This document shows positions 1-10,176 of a DNA stretch of 62,290 nucleotides, piece after piece. A program made the position numbers and the translations under genes. Source of the DNA: Chlamydiales bacterium (GTDB lineage Bacteria; Chlamydiota; Chlamydiia; Chlamydiales; VFKH01); NCBI GenBank assembly GCA_031292375.1, contig JARLHF010000008.1:1-62290 (forward strand), given 5' to 3'. Below the pieces are notes generated by a model that saw only the letters and a list, made by a program, of their open reading frames with translations, was not told the DNA's origin and did no database searches. Numbering within the stretch: position 1 is the first letter of the stretch; every line of letters begins with the position of its first letter.

Positions 1-221
1 AAATTATTGGAGCAGCTATTGAAGTCCATAAGGTGCTTGGAGGGCCTGGTTTGCTTGAAAGTGTATATGAGTCTGCATTATGTCATGAATTGTCGTTGCA
101 AGGATTGCAAATTCAAACACAAGTCCCTGTAAATGTAACATACAAAGGGTGTAAAATTAGAGAACCACTTTATTTGGATATCCTAAACGGTGTAGAACGC
201 ATCATAAATGATAAATTATAA
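1..221 (+). pseudogene. GxxExxY-family protein, internally deleted and cut by the window edge
   Basis: The frame is open at the left edge and runs to a TAA at 219-221. It carries the GxxExxY signature (GGPGLLESVYESALCHELSL), placing it in a small PD-(D/E)XK-like family of unknown role. Compared with the intact inverted copy at the right end of the window, it jumps from LYLDIL straight to NGVERIINDKL and lacks 43 residues (129 bp, in frame). The missing part contains the IIIEIKA segment, which carries the E-x-K half of the predicted nuclease core, so this copy should be inactive. The start codon lies outside the window. Identity to the other copy is otherwise very high, so the deletion looks recent. 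Confidence 0.8.
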
Positions 222-222
222 G

Positions 223-246
223 TCTCCGTGTCTCCGCGTCTCCGTG
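223..246. repeat. Three tandem 8-bp units (TCTCCGTG/TCTCCGCG)
   Basis: Three direct units, TCTCCGTG TCTCCGCG TCTCCGTG, follow the stop codon of the broken GxxExxY gene. The inverted copy at 61908-61923 has only two units, so unit number varies between copies. Confidence 0.85.
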
Positions 247-303
247 TTTTAACTATTCAAGTTATTGATTAGCTGATAGTTGAAAATCGAGCTGGCGTTT
301 ATT
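247..303. repeat. Cassette flank repeat, copy 1 of 3 (inverted relative to copies 2 and 3)
   Basis: This segment, read on the minus strand, contains CAGCTCGATTTTCAAC and continues through CTAATCAATAACTTGAATAG. It recurs at 57111-57155 and 61849-61907. Together with the GxxExxY gene and the 8-bp units it forms one arm of a roughly 300-bp inverted repeat that bounds the window. The shared sequence ends near AATAAACGCC (about 303), which marks the probable element boundary. Confidence 0.85.
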
Positions 304-389
304 AGATACCCTCATCTTTCTTTGGTGCATTGCAAAAGATAGCTATCTTTCCCAAATAACAAAATCAAAAATTCTAAATGCCCATGAAG

Positions 390-425
390 TATACAAAACC
401 AATTCTTGAACTTGTTTGTGTATAT
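390..425. repeat. Dispersed palindrome family, copy 1
   Basis: The segment contains the core CAATTCTTGAACTTGTTTGTG and ends in TATAT. It is an imperfect palindrome (left TATACAAAACCAA, right TTGTTTGTGTATA) lying 24 bp beyond the stop codon of the minus-strand gene ending at 449. The same core recurs near 16641, 20064, 36192, 52168, 52330 and 57154. Confidence 0.8.
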
Positions 426-448
426 TCTGACCTTGTCGAAATTGTTAA

Positions 449-1468
449 TTAGGAAATTCTTGGAAAGCTCTCTGCCATATAGGAAGCAGAAACCTCTACG
501 AATTCAGCTTTTCGCTGTAATTCTTTTAAACTACGAGCGCCACCATAAGTCATGCCACTTCTCAAGCCACCTAAAAGCTCGTTAATTAACTTTTCTGCGC
601 TACCACTGACTATGGACCAAAAATCGATACCTTCTGCTACAGTCTTCTCTTTCAAGCCACCATAGTATTCCACCTGAAAATCTTCACTTGCTTGGCCCCT
701 ATATTTAGCCTCTTTTCCATTTGGGCCATTTCTCTTTTTTGCAGCGCTTTCATTAGTGAGTGCAAAAAGCTTTCCAAGCATTACAGAGCTAGCACCAGCA
801 GCAAGCGCTAAAACAACATCTCTACTCGACCTTATTCCACCATCTGCAATGAGCGGTATACGCAATTTTTCCGCTATTTCTGCACACTCTTGAATAGCTG
901 TGAATTGAGGCACACCAAACCCTGTAACTACACGTGTTTTACAGGCAGCTCCAGGGCCAATTCCTACTTTAACAGCATCTGCACCTGCATTAACAAGGTC
1001 ATGATAGGCCATTGCCGTGCATACATTGCCCGCAATCACTTCTTTTCCAGGACAAAGTCTCTTAATTTCTTCTATAAAGCGAAGCATTTTTTCAGAATGG
1101 CCATGAGCTATATCTACACAAATACCAGCTGCCCCCATATCTAACAAAGTGCGTGTCTCATCAATATGAGATGTCTGAATACCACAAGAAACATATGTCT
1201 TTTCACCAAATTTCTTAACCCAATGTGCTTGCGTTTCAAAATCTGTAAATCTATGAAAAATAGGTACGCTACCATGTGCAATAAGAACATCTGCAAGCTC
1301 TTCACAAATAACTGTGTCCATATTGGATGCAATGATGGGTATTCCCAACTTTGTAGAGCGAGTAAGCCATGTCTCTAGGTTAGGCTCTGTTCTAGATGGA
1401 ACATTGTTGTACTGCGGAACCAATGCAACATCATCGAATGTAAAGGCTTTTTGTAAAACACACTTCAT
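449..1468 (-). CDS. IMP dehydrogenase/GMP reductase family protein without CBS domains
   Basis: A TIM-barrel enzyme of 339 residues of the IMPDH/GMP reductase family. It acts on the purine ring of IMP or GMP through a covalent cysteine adduct. The active-site loop [11 protein letters not shown] (about 169-179) carries the expected cysteine, C176. Glycine-rich phosphate-binding segments follow at IADGGIRSS (about 207-215) and [11 protein letters not shown] (about 301-311). There is no CBS insertion, which fits GMP reductase or a minimal IMPDH. NMDTV (49-53) and IDIAHGHS-like VDIAHGHS resemble GMP reductases, while VPQFTAI resembles IMPDH, so I leave the direction open, leaning to GMP reductase. 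Its ATG overlaps the stop of the LpxI-like gene by 4 bp, indicating co-translation. With purA nearby, a GMP to IMP to AMP route is possible. Confidence 0.88.
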   Translation of the reverse strand: MKCVLQKAFTFDDVALVPQYNNVPSRTEPNLETWLTRSTKLGIPIIASNMDTVICEELADVLIAHGSVPIFHRFTDFETQAHWVKKFGEKTYVSCGIQTSHIDETRTLLDMGAAGICVDIAHGHSEKMLRFIEEIKRLCPGKEVIAGNVCTAMAYHDLVNAGADAVKVGIGPGAACKTRVVTGFGVPQFTAIQECAEIAEKLRIPLIADGGIRSSRDVVLALAAGASSVMLGKLFALTNESAAKKRNGPNGKEAKYRGQASEDFQVEYYGGLKEKTVAEGIDFWSIVSGSAEKLINELLGGLRSGMTYGGARSLKELQRKAEFVEVSASYMAESFPRIS

Positions 1469-2310
1469 ACAATACTCACAATAATAATTCCATGTTTATT
1501 TGCAACTTCTATTGCTTCTGGATCTAAGATCACAGTAGTTCCTGCTTCTATTGCAAGAGCCGCAGCTTTTACCTTAATAAGCTTTTCTATCGTATTTATA
1601 CCAACTACAGGTACATCAAAACGCATATCTTGATTAGGCTTTGCCATTTTAACAACAACGCATCCAGGACCTGCTAAAAGACCTGCTCTTTCAATGCATT
1701 GATCGGTTCCTTCCATAGCCTCCACAGCCACAACAGAGCCTTGCTTAACAACCACAGCTTGTCCGATATCTAAGCGCCCTATCTCTTTTGCAAGTTTTGA
1801 GCCAAAATGGATGTCTTGCCAAAGAGAAGAAGAAGGCTTTTTGTCTGTTAACACTCCCTCTTTAGCAAGATGGCTTTGTAGATATTTAACTGAATTCATC
1901 AAGGTAATCCCACGCGCAAAAAACAAATCTGCAATCCCTTTTAAAAGACTGTCTGCGCGTCTGTCTTTCAATTTCCACCAAAAACAAAATGCTGTCCAAT
2001 CCAATTTAAAAAGAGAAACCGAAAATATATTCTTATGATGGACACGCCCCACCATTACAAGTTCCTTTACACCATGCTTTAAGCATGTTTGTATTGCCTT
2101 ACCAAGCTCTGTAACGTAAAGAGAAACTGAATAATCCGCCAAAGAAATCAAACGATCTTCCGCGCTACCATGAATTGCAAGCAACAAAACCCTCCTACCA
2201 GCTGCCCGAATGCCTTCTAAAACCAAAAAAGGCATCTTTCCCTCACCTGCAAGAAGTGCAATTGGAGGAAGCTCTTGATGATAAAAAGACTTCCTCTTCT
2301 TCCAAAACAC
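1465..2310 (-). CDS. lpxI: LpxI-family UDP-2,3-diacylglucosamine pyrophosphatase (DUF1009)
   Basis: A protein of 281 residues matching the LpxI family, which cleaves UDP-2,3-diacylglucosamine to lipid X in lipid A synthesis at the inner face of the membrane. Support comes from the N-terminal LLAGEGKMP segment (19-27), the MVGRVHHK segment (87-93) and the family hallmark EAMEGTDQCIERAG (197-210), followed by VVVKMAKPNQDMRFDVP. Translation starts at a GTG two bases after the trxA stop, with AAAGGG upstream. The 3' end overlaps the IMPDH/GMPR gene. Chlamydia trachomatis is known to use a different enzyme, LpxG, for this step, so an LpxI protein here is a lineage difference. Confidence 0.85.
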   Translation of the reverse strand: MFWKKRKSFYHQELPPIALLAGEGKMPFLVLEGIRAAGRRVLLLAIHGSAEDRLISLADYSVSLYVTELGKAIQTCLKHGVKELVMVGRVHHKNIFSVSLFKLDWTAFCFWWKLKDRRADSLLKGIADLFFARGITLMNSVKYLQSHLAKEGVLTDKKPSSSLWQDIHFGSKLAKEIGRLDIGQAVVVKQGSVVAVEAMEGTDQCIERAGLLAGPGCVVVKMAKPNQDMRFDVPVVGINTIEKLIKVKAAALAIEAGTTVILDPEAIEVANKHGIIIVSIV

Positions 2311-2312
2311 TA

Positions 2313-2630
2313 CTATAGTGCCCTTTTAATCATAGCTAAAAGAGCTTGCTCGTCCTTCAGTCCAACTACGCGATCCACTTCCTTACCCTCTTTGAATAAG
2401 ATAAGTGTTGGAATAGACGTAATTTGTAAAGATGCAGCCGTCTTTTCAGCTTGATCCGTATCTAATTTTACAACTTTCGCCTGCCCCTTCATAGCAACGG
2501 CAACCTTGTCAATTACAGGCGCAAGCATCCTGCAAGGACCGCACCAATCTGCATAAAAATCTACTAATACAACACCTGCTGCAATAGATGCTGCAAAGTT
2601 ATCATCCGTTACTTTTTCAATATCAGCCAT
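2313..2630 (-). CDS. trxA: Thioredoxin
   Basis: A 105-residue single-domain thioredoxin, the usual length for TrxA, which reduces disulfides in the cytoplasm. The redox motif is WCGPCR with C30 and C33 (29-34), preceded by VLVDFYAD. The cis-proline segment ITSIPTLILF follows near residue 72. A strong ribosome-binding site, GAGGAGAT, precedes the ATG. It is the first gene of the trxA-lpxI-IMPDH/GMPR run, with only 2 bp between its stop and the lpxI GTG start. No signal peptide is visible. Confidence 0.96.
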   Translation of the reverse strand: MADIEKVTDDNFAASIAAGVVLVDFYADWCGPCRMLAPVIDKVAVAMKGQAKVVKLDTDQAEKTAASLQITSIPTLILFKEGKEVDRVVGLKDEQALLAMIKRAL

Positions 2631-2839
2631 ATCATCTCCTCAAGATAAATAAAAACTTCCTCCAGTATAGAAAATTTTCAGCTTTATTATCTATACACAA
2701 ATATACTGAGGAATTCTTCGCTGCTGAAATTTTTTATGTGATTAAATCTTTTTTTGTATTCCCTCATGCTTTTACAAGAGACTTCTTTAAATAAAAAATA
2801 AATTCAAGCTTTTTACGTGTTCAAAAATGAATGATGGCT

Positions 2840-2845
2840 TATACT
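2840..2845 (+). promoter_or_regulatory. Candidate -10 box for tRNA-Leu
   Basis: TATACT lies 23 bp upstream of the mature tRNA 5' end, a plausible -10 element. No convincing -35 box sits at 16-18 bp: TTTACG at 2812-2817 is too far away. Confidence 0.35.
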
Positions 2846-2868
2846 CTGCTGGCCTATAAGTTGATTAT

Positions 2869-2952
2869 GCGGCCATGGCGGAATTGGTAGACGCGCTAGA
2901 TTCAGGTTCTAGTCGGGGCAACTCGGTGGATGTTCGAGTCATCTTGGCCGCA
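2869..2952 (+). tRNA. tRNA-Leu (anticodon CAG)
   Basis: An 84-nt class II tRNA. The acceptor stem GCGGCCA (2869-2875) pairs with TGGCCGC (2945-2951), followed by discriminator A. The D-arm reads TGGCGGAATTGGTAGACGCG. The anticodon stem CTAGA/TCTAG encloses loop TTCAGGT, giving anticodon CAG for CUG codons. The long variable arm and the GTTCGAGTC T-arm identify tRNA-Leu. CCA is not encoded. It stands alone on the plus strand, tail to tail with plsC. Confidence 0.96.
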
Positions 2953-2968
2953 ATTTTCAACGCAAGTT

Positions 2969-3610
2969 TTAAGGAGGCGCACCTTTTGCACCGTCTAGAT
3001 ACCACTTTTCAAGTGCATGCAAGGCTACTTCAACTCTTGCAACAACTGCTTGCTGCGCATTTTTTTTATCCAACTGAGCAAATTCTTCATACAAAATAGG
3101 TGTTCCAAAAACAACAGCTGCTTTTCCCCATAGCCTTGGGAATTTGCTATTGCGGCTCCAAGCTTCATACATACCGTAAACATACGTAGGAATAACTGCA
3201 CATTTCGCTTTAGCAACAATAAGTCCAATACCGGGCTTAATTGCTGCTATTTTTCCATCTGATGATCTTCTACCTTCTGGAAAAATAATTACTTTATTAC
3301 CATTTCCAAGTAATTCACAAACTGTTTTAATAGCACCTAAATCAGCATTTCCTCTTGCAACAGAATGTGAATTTAAACTCTTAATTAATGCACCAAAAAG
3401 AGGTATGCGAAAAAGATAATCACTTGCCAAAAAATGTACCTCCTGAGGCCAAGCAGCAGAAACTATAGGAGGATCAAAAAAAGAAGTATGGTTAGGCGCA
3501 ATAATTGCACCTCTCTTATAAGGATTTTGTATGCCGTATACACGATAGCGAAAAAATAAAGAAAAATAAGCACGCGAACAAGCTATGACAAAGCGATACA
3601 TTAAGCTCAA
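2969..3610 (-). CDS. plsC: 1-acyl-sn-glycerol-3-phosphate acyltransferase (PlsC family)
   Basis: A membrane-associated acyltransferase of 213 residues that makes phosphatidic acid from lysophosphatidic acid. The HX4D catalytic motif is NHTSFFD (H41, D46), the glycerol-phosphate pocket is PEGRRSSDG (about 111-119), and an amphipathic or hydrophobic N-terminus precedes them. I prefer the TTG start at 3610 because AAGGAG sits 7 bp upstream. The in-frame ATG at 3601 would be too far from it. It lies 13 bp behind cmk, in the uppS-cdsA-cmk-plsC order I recall from Chlamydia. Confidence 0.92.
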   Translation of the reverse strand: MSLMYRFVIACSRAYFSLFFRYRVYGIQNPYKRGAIIAPNHTSFFDPPIVSAAWPQEVHFLASDYLFRIPLFGALIKSLNSHSVARGNADLGAIKTVCELLGNGNKVIIFPEGRRSSDGKIAAIKPGIGLIVAKAKCAVIPTYVYGMYEAWSRNSKFPRLWGKAAVVFGTPILYEEFAQLDKKNAQQAVVARVEVALHALEKWYLDGAKGAPP

Positions 3611-3623
3611 TTCAGTACTCCTT

Positions 3624-4301
3624 CTAAGTATGCAACTTATCTAAATAAATCTGAAAAATTTTCTGAACAACTTCCTCTACAGTACTATCAGAAGTATCGA
3701 TCACAACAGCATCACTTGCTGCTTTTAAAGGAGAATGCTCTCTAGTTGAATCATGCAAATCTCTTCTTTGCAAATCTTCTAACACTTGCTGTTTCGTCAT
3801 ATTTTCTGCTTCAGATGGATGTTTAAATACAAATTCTCGAAAACGTCTATCCGCCCTTATATCCAATCGTGCCGTTAAAAATACTTTCAAATCAGCTTCA
3901 GGAAATACAACAGAGCCAATGTCACGTCCTTCAAAAACTGCGTTGACATCTTTTGCAAAACGTCTTTGTAATTCAACAAGAGCATGCCTTACCACCAAAA
4001 GTGCTGCAACTTCAGAGACATGCTTGGTTATATATTGTGAACGTATTTCTAATGTTACTTCCTCGTTACCTACAAAATATTTTTTTTCATTAGAATGTGT
4101 TTCAATACGAAAAGAAAAGTTTTGTAAAACTTCTTCTATACGTGCCTTATCGTCGAAGGGAATATCTTGTTTTAAAAGCGTATAAGTTACTGCCCGATAC
4201 ATAGCTCCTGTATCAAAAAACACAAAACCTGTTTTACCTGCAAGAAGCTTTGCAACAGTACTTTTACCCGTACCTGAAGGGCCATCAATTGTAATAATCA
4301 T
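3624..4301 (-). CDS. cmk: Cytidylate kinase
   Basis: CMP/dCMP kinase of 225 residues, the usual size of the bacterial Cmk family. The P-loop is GPSGTGKST (7-15), followed by FFDTGAMYRAVTY in the NMP-binding region and EGRDIGSVVFPEADLKVFL near residues 125-143, which is characteristic of Cmk. The C-terminal DLHDSTREHSPLKAASDA segment is the usual CMP-binding stretch. The start codon follows the cdsA stop by one base, so the genes are translationally linked. Confidence 0.96.
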   Translation of the reverse strand: MIITIDGPSGTGKSTVAKLLAGKTGFVFFDTGAMYRAVTYTLLKQDIPFDDKARIEEVLQNFSFRIETHSNEKKYFVGNEEVTLEIRSQYITKHVSEVAALLVVRHALVELQRRFAKDVNAVFEGRDIGSVVFPEADLKVFLTARLDIRADRRFREFVFKHPSEAENMTKQQVLEDLQRRDLHDSTREHSPLKAASDAVVIDTSDSTVEEVVQKIFQIYLDKLHT

Positions 4302-4302
4302 C

Positions 4303-5175
4303 TTATATTGCTACTTGTAAAAATAAACACACAATGGGTGTTGTAAAAAGTAAAGAATCAACTGTATCCAAAGCACCCCCAAGACCTGGAAAATGCGGGT
4401 TACTATCTTTAATTTTTCCATCCCGTTTTAACAACGATTCAGCAAGATCACCTATCTCAGCAAAGAATCCTAGAATCAATCCCAAATAGATCGACTGCAA
4501 AAGCGTAAGACCAAGTGCAGAGCTTTCTTTAAAGCCTGTGGCATAAGCAAAACCTACACTTGTTATGCCCGCAAATAAAATACCTCCAAAGGCCCCTGCA
4601 ACCGTTTTATTAGGGCTTATTTTTGGAATGAGTGATTTTTTACCACAAAACCTGCCAATAAAAAGCCCTCCAACATCCGTCATCTTACTTACTGCAAGTA
4701 AATAAATAAGCCAAAGACGACCATCTTTACCACTCACTTGCGGAAAATGATACATAATAACGATGATTCCAGAAAATGTTACCGTGATATAGACGATACC
4801 GAAAAATGTTGTCGCAACGGATGCTAATGCATTTTCTACTTCATTAAAACGCATTAAAAATGAAAGCGTCAAAATGATACCCAATACAAAAAGAGGAAGA
4901 AAACTAAAAAAGCTACTTTCTATACCAAAATAAATAGCATAGGCATAACAAACAGTCCCTACTATACCCACTTTTGTGCAAGGCACGATTCCCTTCATCT
5001 TAACGATTTGGCAATACTCCCAAAATGCAACCGATGCAACAAAAGCTACGGCTCCAACAAATACAGGCTTAAAATAGGTATGCTCTGCAAATCCAATAAA
5101 GAAAAAAAGAAAAAGCACGCAAATAGTTGTCATTATAAGGCGCGGCTTTAAATCTTTCATTGCATGCCTCATCAT
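4303..5175 (-). CDS. cdsA: Phosphatidate cytidylyltransferase
   Basis: A polytopic membrane enzyme of 290 residues that converts phosphatidic acid and CTP to CDP-diacylglycerol. The hydrophobic N-terminal two thirds contain several membrane spans. The catalytic region holds SKMTDVGGLFIGRFCGKK (163-180) and the C-terminal signature SLLKRDGKIKD followed by PGLGGALDTVDS. The product feeds the pgsA-type enzyme encoded at 32311. The start overlaps the uppS stop (GTATGATG), consistent with an uppS-cdsA-cmk-plsC operon. Confidence 0.94.
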   Translation of the reverse strand: MMRHAMKDLKPRLIMTTICVLFLFFFIGFAEHTYFKPVFVGAVAFVASVAFWEYCQIVKMKGIVPCTKVGIVGTVCYAYAIYFGIESSFFSFLPLFVLGIILTLSFLMRFNEVENALASVATTFFGIVYITVTFSGIIVIMYHFPQVSGKDGRLWLIYLLAVSKMTDVGGLFIGRFCGKKSLIPKISPNKTVAGAFGGILFAGITSVGFAYATGFKESSALGLTLLQSIYLGLILGFFAEIGDLAESLLKRDGKIKDSNPHFPGLGGALDTVDSLLFTTPIVCLFLQVAI

Positions 5176-5924
5176 ACACCATTCCTCTTTTCACGCCTTT
5201 GATATTCTGTTATTGCATTTTCAAGATCTTGTTTAGAAAAATCTGGCCATAAAACAGAAGTTACATACACTTCTGCATAAGAAAGTTGCCAAAGCAAGAA
5301 GTTACTCAAACGCATCTCTCCACTTGTACGAATGAGCAGATCAGGATCTTGCATCTTATTTGTATCCAAATAATGTGTGATAAGATCTTCTGTAATTTCA
5401 TGCTTTTTCAATTTTTTTTGTTCAACATCCTCTATAATGTGATGCACAGCTCTTGTAATTTCATCCCGACTACCATAGTTAAGAGCCAAAACAAGCTCTA
5501 TTTTTTGCCCATAAGCAGTCATTGCTTTTGTTTCTTGTATTACTTGTTGCAAATACTCAGGAAATCGAGAGATATCACCAATAAAATTAAGTCTTACTCC
5601 CTCTGCAACCATATCTTCTCTCTCCTGAAGAAGATACGACTCTAAAACTTTAAAGAGAGCTTTTATCTCCATTTGTGGACGCAACCAATTCTCTGTAGAA
5701 AATGCATACACTGTCAGTATCTTAACATCAAAATCACTTGCAGCCCTTACTGTTCTCTTAAGAGCAGCAGCTCCTGCCCAATGCCCCGCAATTGAGGGTA
5801 AAAAACGTTTTTTTGCCCATCTTCTGTTTCCATCCATAATGATAGCAATATGATTACAAGATTTTGTAATCATATGATTCTCTCGAACTGGAGAAGAAAT
5901 AATTGAAGGAGAATAAACTGTCAA
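5172..5924 (-). CDS. uppS: Isoprenyl (undecaprenyl) diphosphate synthase
   Basis: A cis-prenyltransferase of 250 residues that makes the C55 lipid carrier for envelope glycans. Motifs are HIAIIMDGNRRWAKKR (25-40, catalytic D31), STENWLRP near residue 76 and LLIRTSGEMRLSNFLLWQ near 197. The TTG start at 5924 has AAGGA 5-6 bp upstream. An alternative ATG at 5873, preceded by GAGAG, would give a shorter N-terminus that still contains the catalytic core. It follows purA by 8 bp on the same strand. Confidence 0.93.
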   Translation of the reverse strand: MTVYSPSIISSPVRENHMITKSCNHIAIIMDGNRRWAKKRFLPSIAGHWAGAAALKRTVRAASDFDVKILTVYAFSTENWLRPQMEIKALFKVLESYLLQEREDMVAEGVRLNFIGDISRFPEYLQQVIQETKAMTAYGQKIELVLALNYGSRDEITRAVHHIIEDVEQKKLKKHEITEDLITHYLDTNKMQDPDLLIRTSGEMRLSNFLLWQLSYAEVYVTSVLWPDFSKQDLENAITEYQRREKRNGV

Positions 5925-5932
5925 AACAATCC

Positions 5933-7222
<1,290 letters not shown>

Positions 7223-7327
7223 CTAAATCCCCTAAAATAGCAACATGCCAAGCAAGGATACACAATCCGCCCTAACCGACTCAAGTTTTTTCTTCATGGA
7301 GCAATTTTGCGTCAGGGCTCCTCTTTT

Positions 7328-7362
7328 TAGATTTCTCTTGAAATCTATCGCGTAAAGCGCGA
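7328..7362 (+). other. Two adjacent hairpins in the gltX leader
   Basis: TAGATTTC-TCTT-GAAATCTA (7328-7347) is an 8-bp stem. It is followed at once by TCGCG-TAAAG-CGCGA (7348-7362). A run of T lies further on, before the gltX ribosome-binding site. They could form a leader attenuator, but the function is inferred only from the structure. Confidence 0.3.
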
Positions 7363-7391
7363 AAATTTCCCTTTTTTAAAGAGGAAAAGTG

Positions 7392-8909
7392 ATGAGTAAT
7401 GTACGCGTTCGTATTGCGCCCTCCCCAACTGGCGATCCACACGTTGGAACTGCTTATATGGCGCTTTTTAATGTAATTTTTGCAAAGCGCTTTCAAGGAA
7501 AATTTATCTTACGCATCGAAGATACGGATCAAACAAGAAGTAGACCGGAGTATGAGGTAAACATTTATGATGCCCTCAAGTGGTGTGGAATTTCTTGGGA
7601 TGAGGGTCCAGATGTAGGAGGACCTTATGCTCCTTACAGGCAATCTGAGCGTTATTCTATTTATAGAGAGTATTGTCAAAAGCTCTTAGATCAAGGAAAA
7701 GCTTATAAGTGTTTTGCAACGCCTGAAGAGCTTGCAGAAATGAGAGAGATTGCAGCTAAAACAGGCGCTCGCCAAGGTTACGATAGACGCTACCGCACGC
7801 TCACTCCTGAAGAGGTACAAGAGCATATTGCTGCAGGCAAGCCTTATGTTGTGCGATTAAAGGTACCACTCAGTGGTGAGTGTATCATCGAAGATGGCAT
7901 CAAAGGACGTTGTGTCTATCCATGGGCCGATGTAGATGATCAAGTGCTTCTTAAATCGGATGGATTTCCAACCTATCACCTTGCAAATGTAGTGGACGAC
8001 CATCTCATGAAAATCTCTCATGTAATTAGAGGAGATGAATGGCTCAGCTCTACACCCAAGCATCTTTATCTTTATGAAGCATTTGGCTGGACACCGCCCG
8101 TATTTATGCATATGCCCCTTCTTCTTGGCAAGGATGGCAAAAAACTCTCTAAGAGAAGAAACCCTACATCCATTTTCTATTACAGAGATAGTGGCTACTT
8201 GTCGGAAGCTTTTATGAATTTCTTGACTTTGATGGGCTATAGCATGACAGACGACAAGGAAGTTTATTCTATAGAAGAGATTGTAGCAGCATTTGATCCT
8301 AAGCGCATAGGTGTCTCTGGTGCTATTTTTGACATACAAAAACTCGACTGGATAAACCAACAATATCTTATTAAAAATATACCTCAGGACAATCTCTGGA
8401 ACAGGATAAAAGAGTGGCAATTTAACGATGTTTTCATGGGAAAACTCATGCCCCTTGTTCATACGCGTATTAAAACATTTTCGCAGTTTATGGAGTTGTG
8501 TGATTTTTTCTTTATCGATCATATTCCTCTGCACTTAGACTTGCTTTGTCCCAAAGGAATAACGGCTCACCAGTCAGCACTCCTTTTACAAAGTGTCATT
8601 TGGCATATGGATGAGAATGAAGATTGGGGAAGGTCTGGTATAGAAAATGCATCCAGGGTCATTGCAGAAGTATTTGGTGTCAACCATAAAAAGATTGTCA
8701 TGCCAGTTCTTTTTGCAAGCATTATGGGAAAAGTTTTTGGACCTCCATTTTTTGACTCCGTTGCTCTTCTTGGTAAAGATCGTACAAGAGTACGCTTCCT
8801 CAGAGCTATCGAGTTTTTAGGAGGCATTTCTAACAAGGTACACTCACATCTAAAACATGCTTGGGACAAAAAAGACTGCAAAGAACTAATGGTTAATACA
8901 TCAGGATAA
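7392..8909 (+). CDS. gltX: Glutamyl-tRNA synthetase
   Basis: Class I aminoacyl-tRNA synthetase of 505 residues, charging tRNA-Glu. The HIGH-equivalent [13 protein letters not shown] lies near the N-terminus and the KMSKS-equivalent [10 protein letters not shown] near residue 245. [15 protein letters not shown] is also typical. The annotated start is the ATG at 7392, directly behind a GTG, with AGAGGAAAAG upstream. The gene is divergent from purA and its 3' end overlaps the rlmD-like gene by 17 bp tail to tail. In Chlamydia gltX likewise lies near euo, recJ and secDF. Confidence 0.96.
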   Translation: MSNVRVRIAPSPTGDPHVGTAYMALFNVIFAKRFQGKFILRIEDTDQTRSRPEYEVNIYDALKWCGISWDEGPDVGGPYAPYRQSERYSIYREYCQKLLDQGKAYKCFATPEELAEMREIAAKTGARQGYDRRYRTLTPEEVQEHIAAGKPYVVRLKVPLSGECIIEDGIKGRCVYPWADVDDQVLLKSDGFPTYHLANVVDDHLMKISHVIRGDEWLSSTPKHLYLYEAFGWTPPVFMHMPLLLGKDGKKLSKRRNPTSIFYYRDSGYLSEAFMNFLTLMGYSMTDDKEVYSIEEIVAAFDPKRIGVSGAIFDIQKLDWINQQYLIKNIPQDNLWNRIKEWQFNDVFMGKLMPLVHTRIKTFSQFMELCDFFFIDHIPLHLDLLCPKGITAHQSALLLQSVIWHMDENEDWGRSGIENASRVIAEVFGVNHKKIVMPVLFASIMGKVFGPPFFDSVALLGKDRTRVRFLRAIEFLGGISNKVHSHLKHAWDKKDCKELMVNTSG

Positions 8910-10176
8910 GTAGGGTTTCCACATGGCCTGTTTGAGGGAACATGTCGAAAGCTTGCCCTTGAACAACATGGTAACCATATTGCTGCAGCAGGGAAACATC
9001 TCTTGCAAGTGTGCTAGGCATGCAAGAGATGTAGATAAGCTCTTTGGGACGCGCTTTTCCAAGTGCTTGGATTACTTTTTTATCAATACCTGTTCTGGGT
9101 GGGTTAATGATCACAGTATCTGCTTTGAAGCTCGACAGGGTCTTTTCTAGCACATTTTCAACGGATGCTTGTAGAAATTTGACATTTTGAATCTCATTAC
9201 TTTTTTTATTACTATTTGCAAGTTTTACAGCTTCTCTATTTTTTTCAATCCCTATTACATTAAGACCCATCTTTGCAAGTAAAAGCGTTGTAATTCCAAT
9301 CCCACAATAGAGGTCTAGAACGTTTTTTGCGTGGCTTGCAAGAATATGCTTATATAATTTTTTGTAGAGAAGAGAGCTTTGTTCTTCATGAACCTGTATA
9401 AATGCTTTTGGATGGCTTAAAATGTTTAATCCCTCGAAGGAAAATGCTACGTGAGTTGCTCCTAGTGAAAAGCATGTATTTGCACTCTGTATCTGTATTC
9501 CTTTGCATACTCCCTCTTGAAGGGCTATTTTAGCAAGCAACCTTATGTTTTTTGGGATTTCTTTTTCAAAGCAAAAAGATAAAATAAAGCTTTTATCTGC
9601 TTTAAATACTGTGACAGAGCCTTTTTGCGGTGTTACATTATCAAGATTATGGGTAAATGTTTGAAGTTTTTGAATAATCTGATTTTGTTCATTAACAAAA
9701 ATAGGACAGCAGCCAATTTCTATAAGAGATTTATTATCATGAGCAATATAACCCATTTTAAAGCCATTGTTTGTGCTATGAAGCGCAAGTTTAATGTAGC
9801 GTCTATATTCCCATGTTTTTGTAGTTTCTTGAAAAGTGATAGAAGAAGAAGGCATATCCAGTTTACAGAGTGCATTTTGAACAGATGAGAGTTTATAATG
9901 ATTTTGAGCTGCTTGAGAGAGGTGTTGAATTTGACAGCCGGGGCATACTCTAAAATGAGGACAGCGCGCTTCGATACGCTCTTTACTTGGCGTGAGTACT
10001 TTTATAAGAAGAGCTGTTGCAAAATTTTTAGAGACCTTTTGAATGCGGACTTCGACTTCTTCTCCTATACATGTATAGGGAACGAAAATGACAAAATGGT
10101 TATATCGGAAAATACCTGCTCCTCCAAATGCAAGAGAGGTAATTGTTCCTTGAATCACTTGATCCAAAGCGATCAT
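8893..10176 (-). CDS. 23S rRNA (uracil-C5)-methyltransferase, RlmD/RumA type
   Basis: A SAM-dependent RNA m5U methyltransferase of 427 residues. It has an N-terminal TRAM domain (about 1-60), an iron-sulfur cysteine cluster [12 protein letters not shown] (C72, C78, C81) with a further cysteine pair in EIGCCPIF, the SAM motif [15 protein letters not shown], the INPPRTG motif, and the catalytic cysteine in [12 protein letters not shown]. The cluster and size fit RlmD/RumA rather than TrmA, but the target uridine cannot be assigned from sequence alone. The start overlaps the recJ stop by 4 bp. Confidence 0.88.
   Translation of the reverse strand: MIALDQVIQGTITSLAFGGAGIFRYNHFVIFVPYTCIGEEVEVRIQKVSKNFATALLIKVLTPSKERIEARCPHFRVCPGCQIQHLSQAAQNHYKLSSVQNALCKLDMPSSSITFQETTKTWEYRRYIKLALHSTNNGFKMGYIAHDNKSLIEIGCCPIFVNEQNQIIQKLQTFTHNLDNVTPQKGSVTVFKADKSFILSFCFEKEIPKNIRLLAKIALQEGVCKGIQIQSANTCFSLGATHVAFSFEGLNILSHPKAFIQVHEEQSSLLYKKLYKHILASHAKNVLDLYCGIGITTLLLAKMGLNVIGIEKNREAVKLANSNKKSNEIQNVKFLQASVENVLEKTLSSFKADTVIINPPRTGIDKKVIQALGKARPKELIYISCMPSTLARDVSLLQQYGYHVVQGQAFDMFPQTGHVETLLILMY

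Noticed and set aside
7857-8534. A 225-codon open frame on the minus strand inside gltX
   Set aside because: It lies wholly antisense to a well-conserved synthetase, has no ribosome-binding site and the translation has no recognisable domain.
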